Both the position numbers and the translations under genes were made by a program. Positions 22,360 through 35,379 of a DNA stretch of 64,000 bases are shown piece after piece. The notes beneath the pieces were generated by a model. It worked only from the letters and a program-made list of their open reading frames with translations, made no database searches and was not told where the DNA came from. Position 1 is the first letter of the stretch. Each line of letters starts with the position of its first letter. Where the stretch lies: contig DF237151.1 of assembly GCA_000708835.1 (NCBI GenBank), positions 1-64,000 of the forward strand, written 5' to 3'. The DNA comes from Klebsormidium nitens (lineage: Eukaryota; Streptophyta; Klebsormidiophyceae; Klebsormidiales; Klebsormidiaceae).

Positions 22360-24586
22360 TCAGAATGATTGTCCATGACCAGAAAGATCAGAAACTGTTG
22401 GCGGCTGAAAGAATTGGATTGACAATTGCCTATGGATAAAACAATTCGTCGAGATATGGTGCATTCAACCAGCTCTTACTTCGCTCCTCAGTCGATGAGA
22501 AAACAGCCTTCAATCGGTCAATCTATTACCAGATCTGTGCGAGCAGCCTGTCCTCAAGCCATTGTCCTCATTACCGTGCCCAGTTGCTGGAAGATGGGAC
22601 ACAAACGAGCTATAAGGAAGACTCTTGCGGCAACCATTGTAGCGCCATGGATAAGAGCGGAGATGTGTGTGGGATTGCGTGTACTCACTTGCAGATATTC
22701 CTCGACGGATTCCGGGTGGCGGACATGCCGGTAGGAAAACCAGCCATGTAAGGAGGCTGCGTCGAGCGCTTCCCTGCGCTCCTTCCTGGTGATAACCGCC
22801 GTCATCTCCACTTGGGGGTCCGTCTGCCCCGTAAGAATCGCGTCAAAAAGCTTCGTCCAGTCCGCTTCCGACTTCCTCAAGAACTGGTTCAATGCATACA
22901 GTTCGAGCGGCACCCACGGGGGCCGGGAGTTGTGATCCTTCGCACGGTCATAGTAGCCGCGCTCCTCCAAAGGCGTCAGAATGCTTGTCAACCGCCCCGC
23001 AACTTGGACGAGTCTCGTCAAGTCCAAGTCTTGAAGGAACTCCGCCCCTTCTTGCAAGGTGCCAACCTTGTCGGGCTTCGGAAGGTGCTTGCACATGAAT
23101 TTGGCAGCTCCCGATTGCCCAATCTCGGTCCCCTTCTGTGAGCCTTGCCTGGTCGCAAATCCTAAAGCTTCCGCAGGCTCTTGGCCTGTGACTCCGAGCA
23201 GCAAATGCCCCTCCGCACAAACGCACCCCTCAACGCACGCGCCTTCACAGAAGACATCCAGTTTGAAAAGGGGTTTCGCGCAGTAAGGACAGACTGAGTC
23301 TACCAGTGGCACCACAGTCTTTCCGCTGCCTTGAGAAGGGGGCCCCACGTCCATGGCTTTTGCGATCTCAGACTCTGCGAAGTCTTTCACAATGCCCCTA
23401 GCCCCAAAGCACTTGGCAGGGATCCCTCTTCCCGTCGGCTCAATATCCCTGTCATCTGACAAGCTATGGTAGCACAGCTCCGAGACCAGGAACTCGTCCT
23501 TTGCAAAGGCAGCCTGCAGCTGCAGGCTGGCGACCGCTTCTTCCCCAGTGAGCCAACGAAACTCGGCGCTTCTCCTCTGCACATGCCCCAGGTACTCCCA
23601 CCAGCCGTGGCCGTTCCACTCTATGTCGTCCATGACAACAGCGTGCTTAAGGGTGGGGTAGAGGCCGGGGCAGTACGTTAGGAGTTTGAACAGGCCAAGC
23701 CAACCGCTGGGGGGAGTATTCACACCGTTGTACCCAAGGTCCTCACAGAGGCTGCTGGCCAGTTGCAGGCACCTGCAGGGGAAGCGATCAGAAGCTTATC
23801 AACATTATATCACATTGCAGGTAAAATGCCCAAATTTGGAAAGCCAAAGTCATAATGGGGTGACTTGGTGTCATCGAAGATGTCAAATACGGTCAAGCAT
23901 AAGAAACCTGAGCCTATTGAAGAGCAGAAAAGCAGCTAGCAAGAGACTATGCGAGAATTCGTCAGGAAGCCTGTGCAAGGCTGGAGTTCACTGGTAAGTC
24001 AAGTGGTTCAGCAATGTGTGGAGCTCTGTCCATGGCAAGATATTCCAAACCCATGGGGGCAGTTTCAAGTGCTGAGAAACTGCTGTTTGAAGGAGGCTAT
24101 AGGCTGCTCACAATGACTTCCTTGTAGATTGAGCTTCATACTAAAATAAGGACCTGGTGCAAATCTGAGACCTATTTATTCAGAGTAATGTCAGTCAGAC
24201 AACAGCCCGTACCTCCGCTATCATTTCTTATCTAATCTATCAACAATGAAATAAACGAGGATACTTTCCAAAACGCACATGAGTGCACTTTATAAAACGC
24301 TGCAGGGTATTAGAAGGTGAAGACAGCTGGTTCATTGAGTTGGCCTATCAGCCATACCTATGACCAGAAGAAGGACAAAGGTCTCCAAACAAGTTATGCT
24401 GCAGAACGCAGGAACTTACTTATCCCTCCAAAAGCTGTTCTCTGCATAGGCGCGCAACTGAGTGCACACCGCAGCAAGAGGCGCTACATCCCTGGGGCGT
24501 CCACCGATAAGGTTGAAGATCCGTTCCAAACAATCGGGATCCAAGTCAAGAATGGAGGCAGGAGCAGTGGCTTTCTTCAGCGCCAT
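22360..24586 (-). CDS. F-box protein with internal Cys cluster
   Basis: Exon 1 (24586-24420) begins ATG and encodes an F-box: [16 protein letters not shown] followed by [20 protein letters not shown]. Exon 2 (23772-22689) joins in phase 2 (AA|G = Lys), giving [21 protein letters not shown] third exon (22404-22360, 14 codons then TGA) is the most plausible end but is tentative. The model then gives about 431 residues. F-boxes bind Skp1 in SCF ubiquitin ligases. The C-terminal part would choose the substrate, and the CPLYP-type context after the F-box resembles plant F-box proteins of unknown target. A CPYC...C...C...C cluster at about residues 217-235 may bind metal. No Kelch, LRR or WD repeat is visible. 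Confidence 0.75.
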
Positions 24587-25356
24587 GAACGTGTGCTTTC
24601 AAACTGCCTCGAGCTTGACAAGTTGCGGGTGCCGCAATGTTGCGTGCGGCTGGATCACGCAGTGACGCTGGATTGGATTCCCAAATACATGAGATGCAAA
24701 TTACGGTAGTTGCTCGCACCTCTTCTTTCGAAGTCAATCTCCTCCTGCCACTGGCTATGCCCATTCAACGTTCACCTTGAAGATCCGATTCCCAGCACTG
24801 GCACTGGCAGCAGAGCTCTCAGACTTGCTTCTGAAGTTTGAACTTTTGGCGCGAATGAAAACTCTGCTTCCGGTGCGAGAAGACGGGCGCCTGCTGCCAG
24901 GACCGGCAGCCGTTTCTCTAATTTTAATATGACTTTGCTCAAGCAAATATGCAGTCTTGATTGAGGGGAACCGTTCGATCTGCCGGTGCACATGCTGGTC
25001 ACACCGATGCTAAGCCTAAACAGTCGAAGACTAGAGGGCCGATATAGTCGAAGACTAGAGAAGCCGATCGATGTTGTGATGATCAACAACAGAGGGACCA
25101 GCCTCAGGCTCAGGCTTCGCTGAGAAACAGCCTGAGCAGATCTATTATTGCCATGATAATGAATGCCAAGCTCTTGCTCACCACATTCAAGGTAAGGGGT
25201 CTCCGCAAGCGGCTTCTGACGTTTCCCTGAGTGGATGTCATGGACCTCTTGATCACCTAGTTTGCACAGTATGGTCAATGCCAACCTGGGAAGTGCTAAT
25301 GTGCCAAAGCGTCTGCCTGACATTGTGAAAATAAGCAGGACGAAACGCTGTCTCAA
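24587..25356. promoter_or_regulatory. Shared divergent promoter region of F-box and PRMT7 genes
   Basis: About 770 bp separate the two divergent start codons, so this stretch must hold both 5' untranslated regions and both promoters. A directly repeated phrase, GTCGAAGACTAGAG, occurs at about 25022-25035 and 25048-25061. No clear TATA element can be assigned. The 203-codon minus-strand frame at 24772-25383 resembles nothing I know and overlaps the PRMT7 start. Confidence 0.5.
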
Positions 25357-28300
25357 ATGCTGGTCAGCAAAGTGGCCCGCCAAAGAGTCACTGGACTTTT
25401 CGCTGTGAGGGCCATGGCCGGCTCAAGTCCCCTGGGAAAGGAACGGCTGAAAGACTCTGCATTAGCAGGGAAAGCAGAGCCAAACGAAGCGTCATCACAG
25501 AGAAGACTGAGGATACAAGAGCGTATTGAGCGTAGGAAGCAGGAGCAAGATGCTGCCATGAACAGCCACATGTTTGCTCAGAGGGTGGACCCCCTGACTG
25601 GCGCTGTAGACTGGGTGGTGGTCGGGGAGCAGACTGGGGCGTCTGTTTGCACTGAACCTTCCCAGGATAGCTCAGATCAAAGCATAGAGTCTGTCGAGAC
25701 TACCAGTAGTGGTGAGCGAGGGGACTGGAACGAAGCTGTCGTCCAGTCTTCGTATCTTGACATGCTGAATGATGGGGCGAGAAATCGGGCGTATGCGGAG
25801 GCGATCGCAAAGGTGGTGCAGCCTGGGGACCTGGTGCTAGACATCGGGTGAGCTTTCGTGCTAATCATGATCAGCATTGCTTTCAATGAGAACTGATCAA
25901 AGCGGTGCTGGATTAATGTTTCCTGTTTTGCGGGTCTGTGAGCTAACGTTGTGTAGCTGCAATTTCTCTTTTTCCTGCTCCACTCTGATGATCTATCACA
26001 TCAAGCATCATGCTATTAAAAGCACTAGTCCCTGCGCGTTGGAAGCGAGTCCTGCGCATCACTCTCTGAGCTTTGGAGAAAGCCATCCCAATCGCAGGGT
26101 CTCACTCTTCCATCGTGAATCCCCGGGTCTGCCATCTCCTAGCTCTTGTGAATTAGTATGGTGACTGCAGGGACTGAACTGCAGGTAACCAATCGCAATC
26201 AAGACCTGTGTACAGCGTTTGCTTGGCACGTTCATTTATGCAGCTTTTTGGGCCCTCACTTGCATCTTGTCTATCAGATAAATAACCTTAACGAATGGGG
26301 CGGGAAGAAGGATGAATACAATGGAACTGGACCTGACATCACGAAGTTCGTCATCAGTCCTGAAAAAAGGGAAATCCCCTTTTTACAGGACTGGAACCGG
26401 ACTTCTGTCCATGCTGGCGGCGCAGGCTCTGAGGAAGAAAAGCACCCTGCTACCCAGCCCCCCTCTCCTTAACCCCGATCTTAACCCGGAACTTGTAGCA
26501 CACACCAAACCAGACAACCCAGCATGCCCGCAAGTCCTCACTTGCGAGTCCTTCCCTCCCATGGCACAATTAGCAGAGACAGTAATCCAAGCAAACGGTA
26601 TGAAGGATGACATCCGGGTATTCAACAAGCGCTCGGATGAGCTGACAGTTGGGGACGGGGGGGAGCTGCCAAGGCAGGCGGATGTGTTGGTAAGGTTCGT
26701 TGCGTTTATCCCTTCTCTTGGACCTTGTTTTCGGCTCTTCCTGGTGCTTTTTTAAATGACAATGTACCAACTGCACACTGTCCAGGCGCATGTGACCAGG
26801 TTTACCATCACAACCTTCCACGTAACAAGAAGCTTTCTGAATTCTTGAAAACCGTCACCAAACGAACCAGGTTGTGGGAAAGTCGCATGTCAGGGACGCA
26901 GATGCGACAAACCGACCAAGAGTTGTCACCAAACGTGTCTTCGACCTTTAAAAGCTGAAGGCACCCCCTTCTCAAACAAATAACGAACTTTGTTCCCCAT
27001 GCAAGAGTTTGTTATCTTCCTCGAACCATAAGAATTGAAGGGCGTTCTCAATGCCAAGTCGTAGTTCCTTGCTTGTGGCGTCACAAGTGTCAGAGATCCG
27101 AATTGTCAAGCTACTGGCAAGGGCCACCATTTCCTTCTGACGAAATTGTCACACATCCACTATGACGTCACAGGCGTCGATAATCCTGGACTCTAAGCTT
27201 CCGAAAGAGGCCTTCCGACCTCGCTCGCTCATCCTGCCGCAGCACATCTTTGACTCGACAGATGTAAAACTTCGAGACGAAAAAATTGTAAGCCATGTTC
27301 AATCTCACTTTCGATGACGTCACACAGCTTCCGCAACGACGTCTCAGGTGTCAGAAAGATGTGAACTCCGAGCTCCTAGGCGAGAGCCGGCCTCCTCCCG
27401 ACCCTCATTCGCTTGTCCAGCCGGCAGTAATTCTCCAAATAAGAGCTCAAAAACTTCGAAGACAGAAGTGAGCTGAGGTCTTTTACAATGACTTCTCACG
27501 TCTCTGCTGTGACGTCACAGGTGTCGGAGATCCTGGACTCCGAGGGCCTCCTCCCGACCCTCGTTCACTCCTCCAGCCGGCAGCCCATCTTCCAATCAGA
27601 CCCAAAACCCTCAAGACTAAGCCGCGTTCCAATGTCATTTTGATGACGTCACACAGCTTCCTCTCTGACGTCACAGGTGTCAGAGATCCTGGACTCCGAG
27701 CTCCTGGGCGAGGGCCTCCTCCCGACCCTCCGCGACGCCTGGGCGCGCCGCCTGCGCCCCAGCGCACGCACCGTCCCCCGACGCGCGCGCGTGTATGCGC
27801 AGCTCGTCGAGTGTGAATACCTCCGGACGTGTCACGATCTGTCGGGACGCGAAGCGGGGTTGCCGGACGGCGTCCGAATCGCGACAGGTCCGGAAGCGTG
27901 CCTGGGGAGAGGCCCGCCGGCGTGGGCGGTACACGTGGACGCTTTTGGCGACAGTCTGAAGCCGGTGAGTACTTCAGAAGTTTATCATTGGACGTACATC
28001 AGGAGGGAGAGCACTGACAACAGTGTTTTGATGTGGGAGAATGCAGTTTCAAGCTATCAACGGCTTGCCTTTGGCACTGCAAAGGAACCATTCGTCAAGT
28101 GGCAAGGAAATGCAAATACCAAGATTGGATTGTCAGCACAGATTATGCCGTGGTTTCTCCCTCAAAGGATGTTGCGTCTGTAAGTCTTCTTTTTATCGGG
28201 GCAGCATACGTTGGCCTGGTCGGTGCCTCTCAATACTCGTCCCAAAACTTGATCGTGGAGATTAACGTGGAGACTATAGTCAGACAAATGCTTAACCTTT

Positions 28301-31300
28301 GGTTTGAAAACAGGGTGATCTGACGAATCTATCAAGGGCTAGCCGACTTCTTTCCGCGATCTTTCTTCTATTTGCTTCGTCCGTTTCAGCTTGACGTATC
28401 CAAACAAGTGTACTTAGGTGCTTGCCTGCAATCTGACCGTTTCATTACGCGCCAGTGCAGCTCTCGGCTCCATTTCCCGTGTTCGACTTCGACTTTGCAG
28501 CTCCTCCTTCCGGCGACAGACACGTGGCTCTCAACGTGACGTCATGTGTAGACGGCACGGCCCAAGGTTTGATTACCTGGTACGTCTTCCGCTTCCTGCG
28601 CTACCTCTTTCTGGCCGTTCTGTTTCTATCAAGGGAAGGAGCGCTTAAAACTTTTCAATAATTGCTCATTCGCAGCTGTCTACAGGAAGCGGGAACATAC
28701 GAGTAAGATGCAACGAACGTTGATTCAAGTATTACAATCAAGTATTCCAACCAATCACTGAAAGTTCAGATGTCCCGTGTGTCTGCTTCAAAGACAAGGT
28801 CCGAGGCCAAAACCATGGCCGATTTTAACCACCAGACAGTGTCTCGCCTTTGATCACGCTTAAATCAGCAGAATCCTGCCTCGGAAACCTCCCGTTAGCT
28901 TTCATATCTCTTCTAGATCCCTTTCTTTTCATCACTCTTCTTGTCTTCTTTCTTTCTCAAATTCGCTGTATCTCCGCTGCAAAGCCGATGATCAACCCCT
29001 TCCTTTCACGCTCTGTCTCTTTCCAGGTGGTCCATCGACTTAGACGACGAGGGCTCCATCACTTACACCACCGCGCCCAAGTACGCGCTCTCAGACGCCG
29101 ACACGTGTCGCTACCGCGGCTGGCACCACCACTGGCGCCAGTGCGCCTGGCCGTTTCCCTCCGGAGGGTTTAGGGTGTCGGCCGGTGGCGCGGTCTCAGT
29201 AGAAGCGACTCACGACGACATCGGGGTATGGTACCGGGCGGGACCGAAGCAGGTTGTGACCCCAGTAGAAAAGAGCGGCGTTGCGGGAGTGACTGCGGAA
29301 GAACCAGGCCGGTCAGCTGTCGGCAGTGGATCGATGCCGTCAGCGGTGACGTCAGCAAACGAGCCGGCAAAACCCGGGCGTTGGAACGCGGGGTCTGGAA
29401 AGCCGCTTAGCTTGGACGGTGGGCCCCTCGAGTGTCAAGAGGTCCAAACGAACAGTGGGCTTGGAGAAACGGAGGACGGACGATCTGAAGCGTCCGCTGA
29501 AGCGTCCGGGCAAGCGGAAAGTGGACAGGTGGCGGGATCTAAGTTTAGCTGCAGGTGCGGGGCGCACGTGAAGCAAAGCCCGGAGCGGATCGGACAGCTG
29601 GGCGATTCGGTGTGGCGGAGAAAGCTCAGCTCAGCCGTTCGAGAAGCTCTGGCGTCTGCCGTGCGTGAAGGGCGAGGAGTGACGTCACAAGGGGGATGGG
29701 TGACGTCAGAAGACGGGCGGAGAGAGGCGGACGGCGGGTCGGATGTCACCTGTCAATCGGGGGGCGCTCCGAACGGTGAAGCAGTCGGATTGGAGGACGC
29801 AGGGTCGAACGCGGCCGCGGAAGACAGTAGTGGAAGAGACAGAATTGATGCTCAGGAACTGGACGATTCAACAAGAGCATGCACGCTTGCCCCCATCGTT
29901 TTGGTTGCAGACGACAGCCCCCTCCTTCCTTTGCTCGCGGCCAAGCACCTTAGCGAGATTTTCGAACCGGGAAGTAGCTCGCGAGAAGTCGAAACCTCTA
30001 GCCTTCCCCGAAACACAGATAGGAATCACAAAAGCAAGGCGTCTTCTGCCAACGCCTCAGAACACAAAGCGCCGAACGGTTGCGGTTCTAAGAGTCGGGA
30101 GTTTGCAGACCCCGGGACGGTTCCTAGGGAGACAAAAGCGGACGGACTCGCTGCTGGAGCACTGAACGGAACGAACGGACCGTCGGAAGGACGGAATGGC
30201 TCTGAAGCCCCAAAAGTGCATTTTTTGGCCCGGGAGGGACCAGCGGCGATACAAGGTTTCATGAAAATTAGAGGGGAGGCCACAGGGATCCCGCCTGCTT
30301 TTGTTCCAGATCGGTTAGTGGGAAGAGGGGGGAGCCTTTTAGCGGAAGACTTCAAAGGAAAAAAGGCGAGTAGAAAACGCGGTCCCGTCTTTTACGTTCA
30401 GTAATCGAGTATCAAATTGGGCCATTCAAGGTCTTTGATCGCGGGGGGACTGAGAGGGTGTCCCTCTTTCGACCTTTCTGTTGGGTGTTCCAGAGTTTGA
30501 CGACTTGGGGACGTCCAATAAAAGAACTACACAATGTAAAGCTGCTTTCGGATGACCGGCTCCGTTCTGAACGGCCTTCGCACCAGTAATTTTACGGGAA
30601 ACATAGCACTACTCTCACTTCTGAGTTTGTTGTGAGGTTTGCTTCGATACCAAAGCTGCGCGCTTGCCCCATACTTCCGCAAGAAAATTCGACGCAGACC
30701 TCTCTCAAGAACTAAGACAAGGTTTAGGGTTTTACTTCCTAGTGGAAGTTGCTTCCTTTCTGTTTTCCTTCCTCTTGAAGGAAGACGAAGCTTCAATCTC
30801 CATGCAATATCTACAGCTCTTTCCTGTTCCAAGCATGTGCAGATACAAACTGCAAAAGAAACAAGCAGTAAGCACTGATCTTCTCCAGTCATCGAAAGAC
30901 AACATGGATTCTTGGGATTCTTTGCAGATCGTGGCTCTTCTTGCGGAACCCTGGTACAGCACGTGCGAGTCGGGCCCACCCTGGGCGCACGCGCTTCGCT
31001 TCTGGTAAGCTGTCTGATCGCTCGAGCGCCAAGCTGGTGTCAATTTTTTTTTGATAATAGCAGTAAAAGGAACAGACGACCGTTCGTTCTTTTTCTTGAG
31101 ATCAGACTGCATGGAATCACCTTCGAATGCTTCCACGGGACTGCATCGAGGATGCTATTTGATTTATCGTACAAGTGACCTTATGAGACAGATTGATCAG
31201 AGAGTGATTTGTGCGCCATGCTAAGTTCCTTTTTCATGAGTGAAGTTCGCGCTTTCAGAACAGACGAGCAGAAGATAAAGTTGATGCACAGCATGCGCTC

Positions 31301-34300
31301 GTCTTATCAAGCTGGGTGCAAAGTTCTGAGTTGCACCACTTCGCAACGTCTGGCTTCTCATGTAGACGCCACTACCGTTCTACAGAATAACCTTGGGGTT
31401 ACCCATACAACTGATAAAGTAGCTCATGAAAGGTCATGTTGACTGATGTATGCGAAAGCGGAGAGTCCGTGTCGATCAAATTTGTGACACTTACCACCGC
31501 TTCGTCCTCTTGCTTATCACATAAAACCCACAAAACCCTTGGAAAACTTCAAATATAACCGAAGAGCAGTCTAGCTGGCACTTCTTCGCAGGAAGTATTC
31601 ACTCCCCAACCGGGGACCGCGTGCTAGCCACCTTGCATGCACTTTGAGGCCTCTGCTCTTTCTCCGCTTTCCGTTGATTCGTGCATCCTTTAAGATGACC
31701 ATGTTTGCACAGCTTTATCCTCAAATACAGGCAACTAGGCGGCTCAGTCTTACTTCCGCGGGTCCTTACAAGCGGCGTTTCCGACTGCTCCTAGACACTC
31801 AAAATGTCGGCAATGCGTCCCAAGCGTCCGGTTTTGTTTCGAACGTTCGCAGTTTGTGGCGAATGGAACAAGCGTAGAAGGCTTTTGCCTCAAGCCTGCT
31901 CAGCACTTTAAGCGTCTGAGCTTCTGAGGCTTTCACCGAACGTTTTGCGGCTGTCAACGGACGTCCGAACCTTCCCTGGGCCTGTTAAAAGTAAGGAGTC
32001 AAAGTAGGTGCCAAACCAGGATCATTTCAAGCCCTTCGAGCGAAGGAGGGGATCAGAAATCAGCACAAAAAAGTAAAAAGAACAGACTTTTGAGTCATGA
32101 AGTTGCCATTCTGACGTGCAGGCACCTGAGAACTATCTTAGATACGGCAATGGCCCCAACGGCGCCAATCGTGCCTTTCCGGGCCGTTTTACGGGGGGTT
32201 GCCATTTCCGCTCCGGTAAGAACTAGAAGACGGGCAACAAATAACAGCATTAGCAGAAGGCAAGGATCCAACCCGGTGCTTATACATTCCTCGTATAGTT
32301 TGGCTAAGGAGACTAGCAGGATGTAAGGTCGACCCTTTTGCGTGCTGAAAAGAAGTTGTGTGGTGCGCGCCAGCACGCGGATGCCAGCTACAAAGAGATT
32401 ATGGGAAGGGCGCCGCAACATTTGCAACAGCAACTAATCCCCACCTCTTCGGGGTCGAGCCACTCGATTTGACAGGCCTCCCCTCTTTACGCCGCCAAGC
32501 TCTTTGGCGCTACATGCGGCACCAGTCGACCTTCCGTTGTCCGCCCACGGTGGAGTCTGACGTCATCTGACAATCCGTGACGTCATCCCGCTTGCAGGAC
32601 CTGTGGGAGAGCCGGCGCGCCCTCTCCTCCGTCGAGGGCTTTGACCATTCCCCGGCCAACCGTCTGCTGGGCGCATGCGGACTGTCCGGAGCAATGGTTC
32701 CAAAGGATTCGGACGCTTCGGACGGTTTGCAGGATCTGGCAGCGGGCTGTCCGATTCTGCCGTTCCCGCTTTGGCAGTGTGGGGCTTCTTACCAGGTCAA
32801 GTTTCAACTCAACGCTGTCACTCTTCTGGAAAGAAGTCTCCGATCTTCAGTTTTGGAACCAGGCCTATAAAATCTGGACTCCCATTGTTCGATCAGAGAT
32901 GACACCCCGTCCAATTCCCCGCGAGCTGCGTTGGACGACCTTATACCAGATCGGGCGGGGCTTCTTGGGTTGACTTCTGGGTCTCTAGAATAGATGACAA
33001 AAGGAAGGAAGGTAATTCCAATCTTCCCCAAGTCATTGCATCGCAGCCGGTACCTACTGTTGGAAAGACGACGCTCGGCTCTAGAATCGACTGTAGTCTC
33101 AGAGTCGTTTGCCCCTCTGGTAAAAAGACTCTTTCTTTACCGACAAGCTTCCCAGCATGAAATTGAATTTCTTAACGGAACCCGCATGCGACCCGATTTA
33201 TCCTACTGCTGAGGTGGAGCTGCAATTCGCCAACGGCACGTGTCGCATGAATCTTGCAGCCTTCTGACATCCTAGAGTCAAGGCTTGCAATCAAGGGCTC
33301 ATCGTAGCATATCCTTTTTCTCCGCAGGAAGTCAGCGAGCCGTTCGATCTGCTGACGTTTGACTTTACTGAGAGGCTGACGTCACTCGAGGGGATCGCTG
33401 AGGTCAGTTCCGTTAGCTGACATGCAATTTCGAACTTCAGAGATGATACCATTTGGATTCAGATTCGCACAGTCAACCTACTAGAGCCAGTGCTGCTGCT
33501 TTGCCACTTCTCAATCCTACCACCAGACCCGGGGATTCACTGCATCTTGGTATGTTGATACCCCTGCATGTTGCACGCCAAAAGCATAGTCCATCAGTTT
33601 TAGTCTGTTTACGAACCTCGCTGCAAAGATCAAGATGTTTCCGGTGGCGCCTCTTTGAACAAACTGGGACTCTCAGTTTCAATTTGAAGGCGGCTTTATC
33701 AGAGGCTAGGTGAATTTGATCCCCGGACTTAGATTGAAGTACTGAAGATGAGCGCAATCCGTCGAGCATTGCAATCAAGGCGTCAAACATTCACGTCGCG
33801 TGTGGGTTGGCAGCTTTGTGACCTTTTTTTCGGACGATGCAAAATTCCAGCCGGGTTGAGCCAGACAGTTCTCTGTCAGAACCACATGCTCTTCTTTTCG
33901 GTCCGTAGCAACGATTGAAAAAGCAGTAATTGCGGTCGGCTGCAAGGATACTCGTTTCTCACAGCACGTCGTGATTGGCAAAATTCTTCTTTTGACGACA
34001 GGCGTCGTCAGGCGGGCCGGAAATGTGTCACGGGATCGCGCTTTGGATGGACTACTACTCAAGCGGCGACCAGTCTCCCGTACTCTCCACCAGATGGTCG
34101 CCTGGTAAGCCATCATTTGTAAACGCTCCTGTTCACTAATGATTCCTTAAAGCACGCGAGCCGTCCCGGCAACCCTGTTGGAGCCTTGAGTCGACAAAAG
34201 GTTCAAAAGCGGACCAGGCACTTTAGTTCGATGAGGGACGCTGTACGACTTGACGCCTTTAGTATGTGCTTAAAGCTCGCTGAGCCTCGAAGTGCCCCGG

Positions 34301-34667
34301 CGAAGCGGCCTCTGTCCTCACCTCAAAAGGCATCTCTCATTCTACTGTCTTGGCTCAGAATCGTCTTCCAAACTCGTGAACGTCTCCCTCGTAAGTCGTT
34401 GATTAGAGTGGGCAGTACTAAAGGTCACTGAAAAGAGCGTATTGTCAGTTAGTATCCAATAAACGATCCGGATTTCTTATTCTTGCAGGTGACGCGCCGT
34501 CTGTTCACAAACAGGGCGTTCAGCTTTTCCGGCTGCCGGTTCAATTAAGGACCAGTGGCGGGGTCGTGCTATCTGCAGAAAACGTCAGGAATTTGCGGAT
34601 TACCGCGTGCTTGGATGGCCGAGCTGGCAAAGTCAGATTTGCCGCCAGAGTCAAAGAGGACACTTGA
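25357..34667 (+). CDS. PRMT7: Protein arginine methyltransferase 7 (PRMT7-type), enlarged
   Basis: Eleven exons: 25357-25847, 26389-26689, 27677-27964, 28461-28579, 29027-30365, 30928-31004, 32122-32215, 32598-32795, 33328-33402, 34002-34104 and 34489-34667 (TGA). All phases agree, giving 1,087 residues. PRMT7 monomethylates arginine on histones and RNA-binding proteins using S-adenosylmethionine and contains two tandem methyltransferase folds. Seen here: motif I LDIGTGTGLLSMLAA (about 161-175), the double-E loop EILDSELLGEG (267-277), ARVYAQLVE, then a second degenerate fold with CRCGAH, IVLVADDSP, LLAEPWYS, DLWESR, EGFDHS and LLTFDF. Usual length is about 690 residues. The excess is an N-terminal extension, about 30 residues after motif I, and three Ser/Gly/Glu-rich inserts in exon 5. 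Two in-frame downstream ATGs (25414, 25558) are alternative starts. Confidence 0.92.
27070..27676 (+). repeat. Tandem decayed copies of the PRMT7 exon 3 acceptor and exon head
   Basis: The real exon 3 starts at 27677 after GACGTCACAG. Upstream copies of TGACGTCACAG plus GTGTCAGAGATCCTGGACTC end at about 27520, 27347, 27173 and 27087. Spacing is about 156, 173, 174 and 86 bp. Their exon-like tails (GGGCCTCCTCCCGACCCTC) also persist in the two nearest copies. All sit in intron 2. Similarity falls with distance. Confidence 0.9.
30360..30371 (+). other. Non-canonical GC-AG splice donor in PRMT7
   Basis: Exon 5 appears to end ...GGA AAA AAG at 30365, followed by GCGAGT instead of GTNNGT. Joining here to the acceptor TTCTTTGCAG at 30927 gives GKK-IVALLAEPW in phase 0, which fits the PRMT7 family at this place. 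The nearest GT choice upstream (GATCG|GTTAGT near 30312) would delete the expected linker. GC-AG introns make up about 1% of introns in plants and need a strong flanking match, which AAG|GCGAGT has. Confidence 0.65.
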
Positions 34668-35379
34668 AAAAGTACGGCACCAAAAACAGCTGTGCTTCGA
34701 CTGATTAGCAACGACCCTAGCATATACATGCATTGCAAGCCGGCCAGTGTGATGGTTTGCCACTGTAACTGGGTCGTAGATGTATGATTAGCCCGGATGG
34801 AATTTAAAGGAGCAATTCAGCCAGAGTGTCGATGAATATCATGGTACCGCAAGTTGCAACATGCATTAGCACGAACTTTGACAAGCTTCCCAGCCTCTGA
34901 GTCTTGAAGGGAGAGAAGGCTGTTGACAGAAGACACTTGTGCACATGATCTCTCGGCCTCATGTCTCACTTGAATACGCGTATTTTCAAGTATATTTAGG
35001 CCAGTTATTTCAATATACCGGTATATGTACGTAGATGTTCAAGCCCTGTTCATGATGCCTACTCATAATGCGCTCCTGTCTAGTTCGGAGCCGGATGGGG
35101 CGCCACGTGGACCGTACCCGACGCGGTCATGCAGTCGCGCGCTCGGGTGCGCGCGCGCAGGTAGCGAACTCGATAGCAATGGCGTCGACTTCAGCTAGAT
35201 CAGCAGATCATGTGTGCACTTGAGGTTTCAGCAGGCTAGCCAGGAATTTAAGGGGCGCATGCTCATTAGAAAGGGCTGGCATGCTGAGAAGAAGCTGCAA
35301 ACATTTTGGAAAAAGCATGCGGGGTCCGCCGCAGCTGAGGGGCGCTGCCAGATTCTGGGAAGCGTAGGTCGCTGCAATA
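34668..35379. other. Spacer between PRMT7 and ALDH22A1-type genes
   Basis: About 710 bp between a stop codon and the next start on the same strand. It must contain the PRMT7 3' end and the ALDH promoter. It holds AT-rich stretches near 34980-35030 (TATATTT, ATATACCGG) and a CGCG-rich patch at 35100-35170. No gene was seen. Confidence 0.5.

Noticed and set aside
24772-25383. 203-codon minus-strand open frame
   Set aside because: Lies in the divergent promoter and overlaps the PRMT7 start. No resemblance to known proteins and no splice support.
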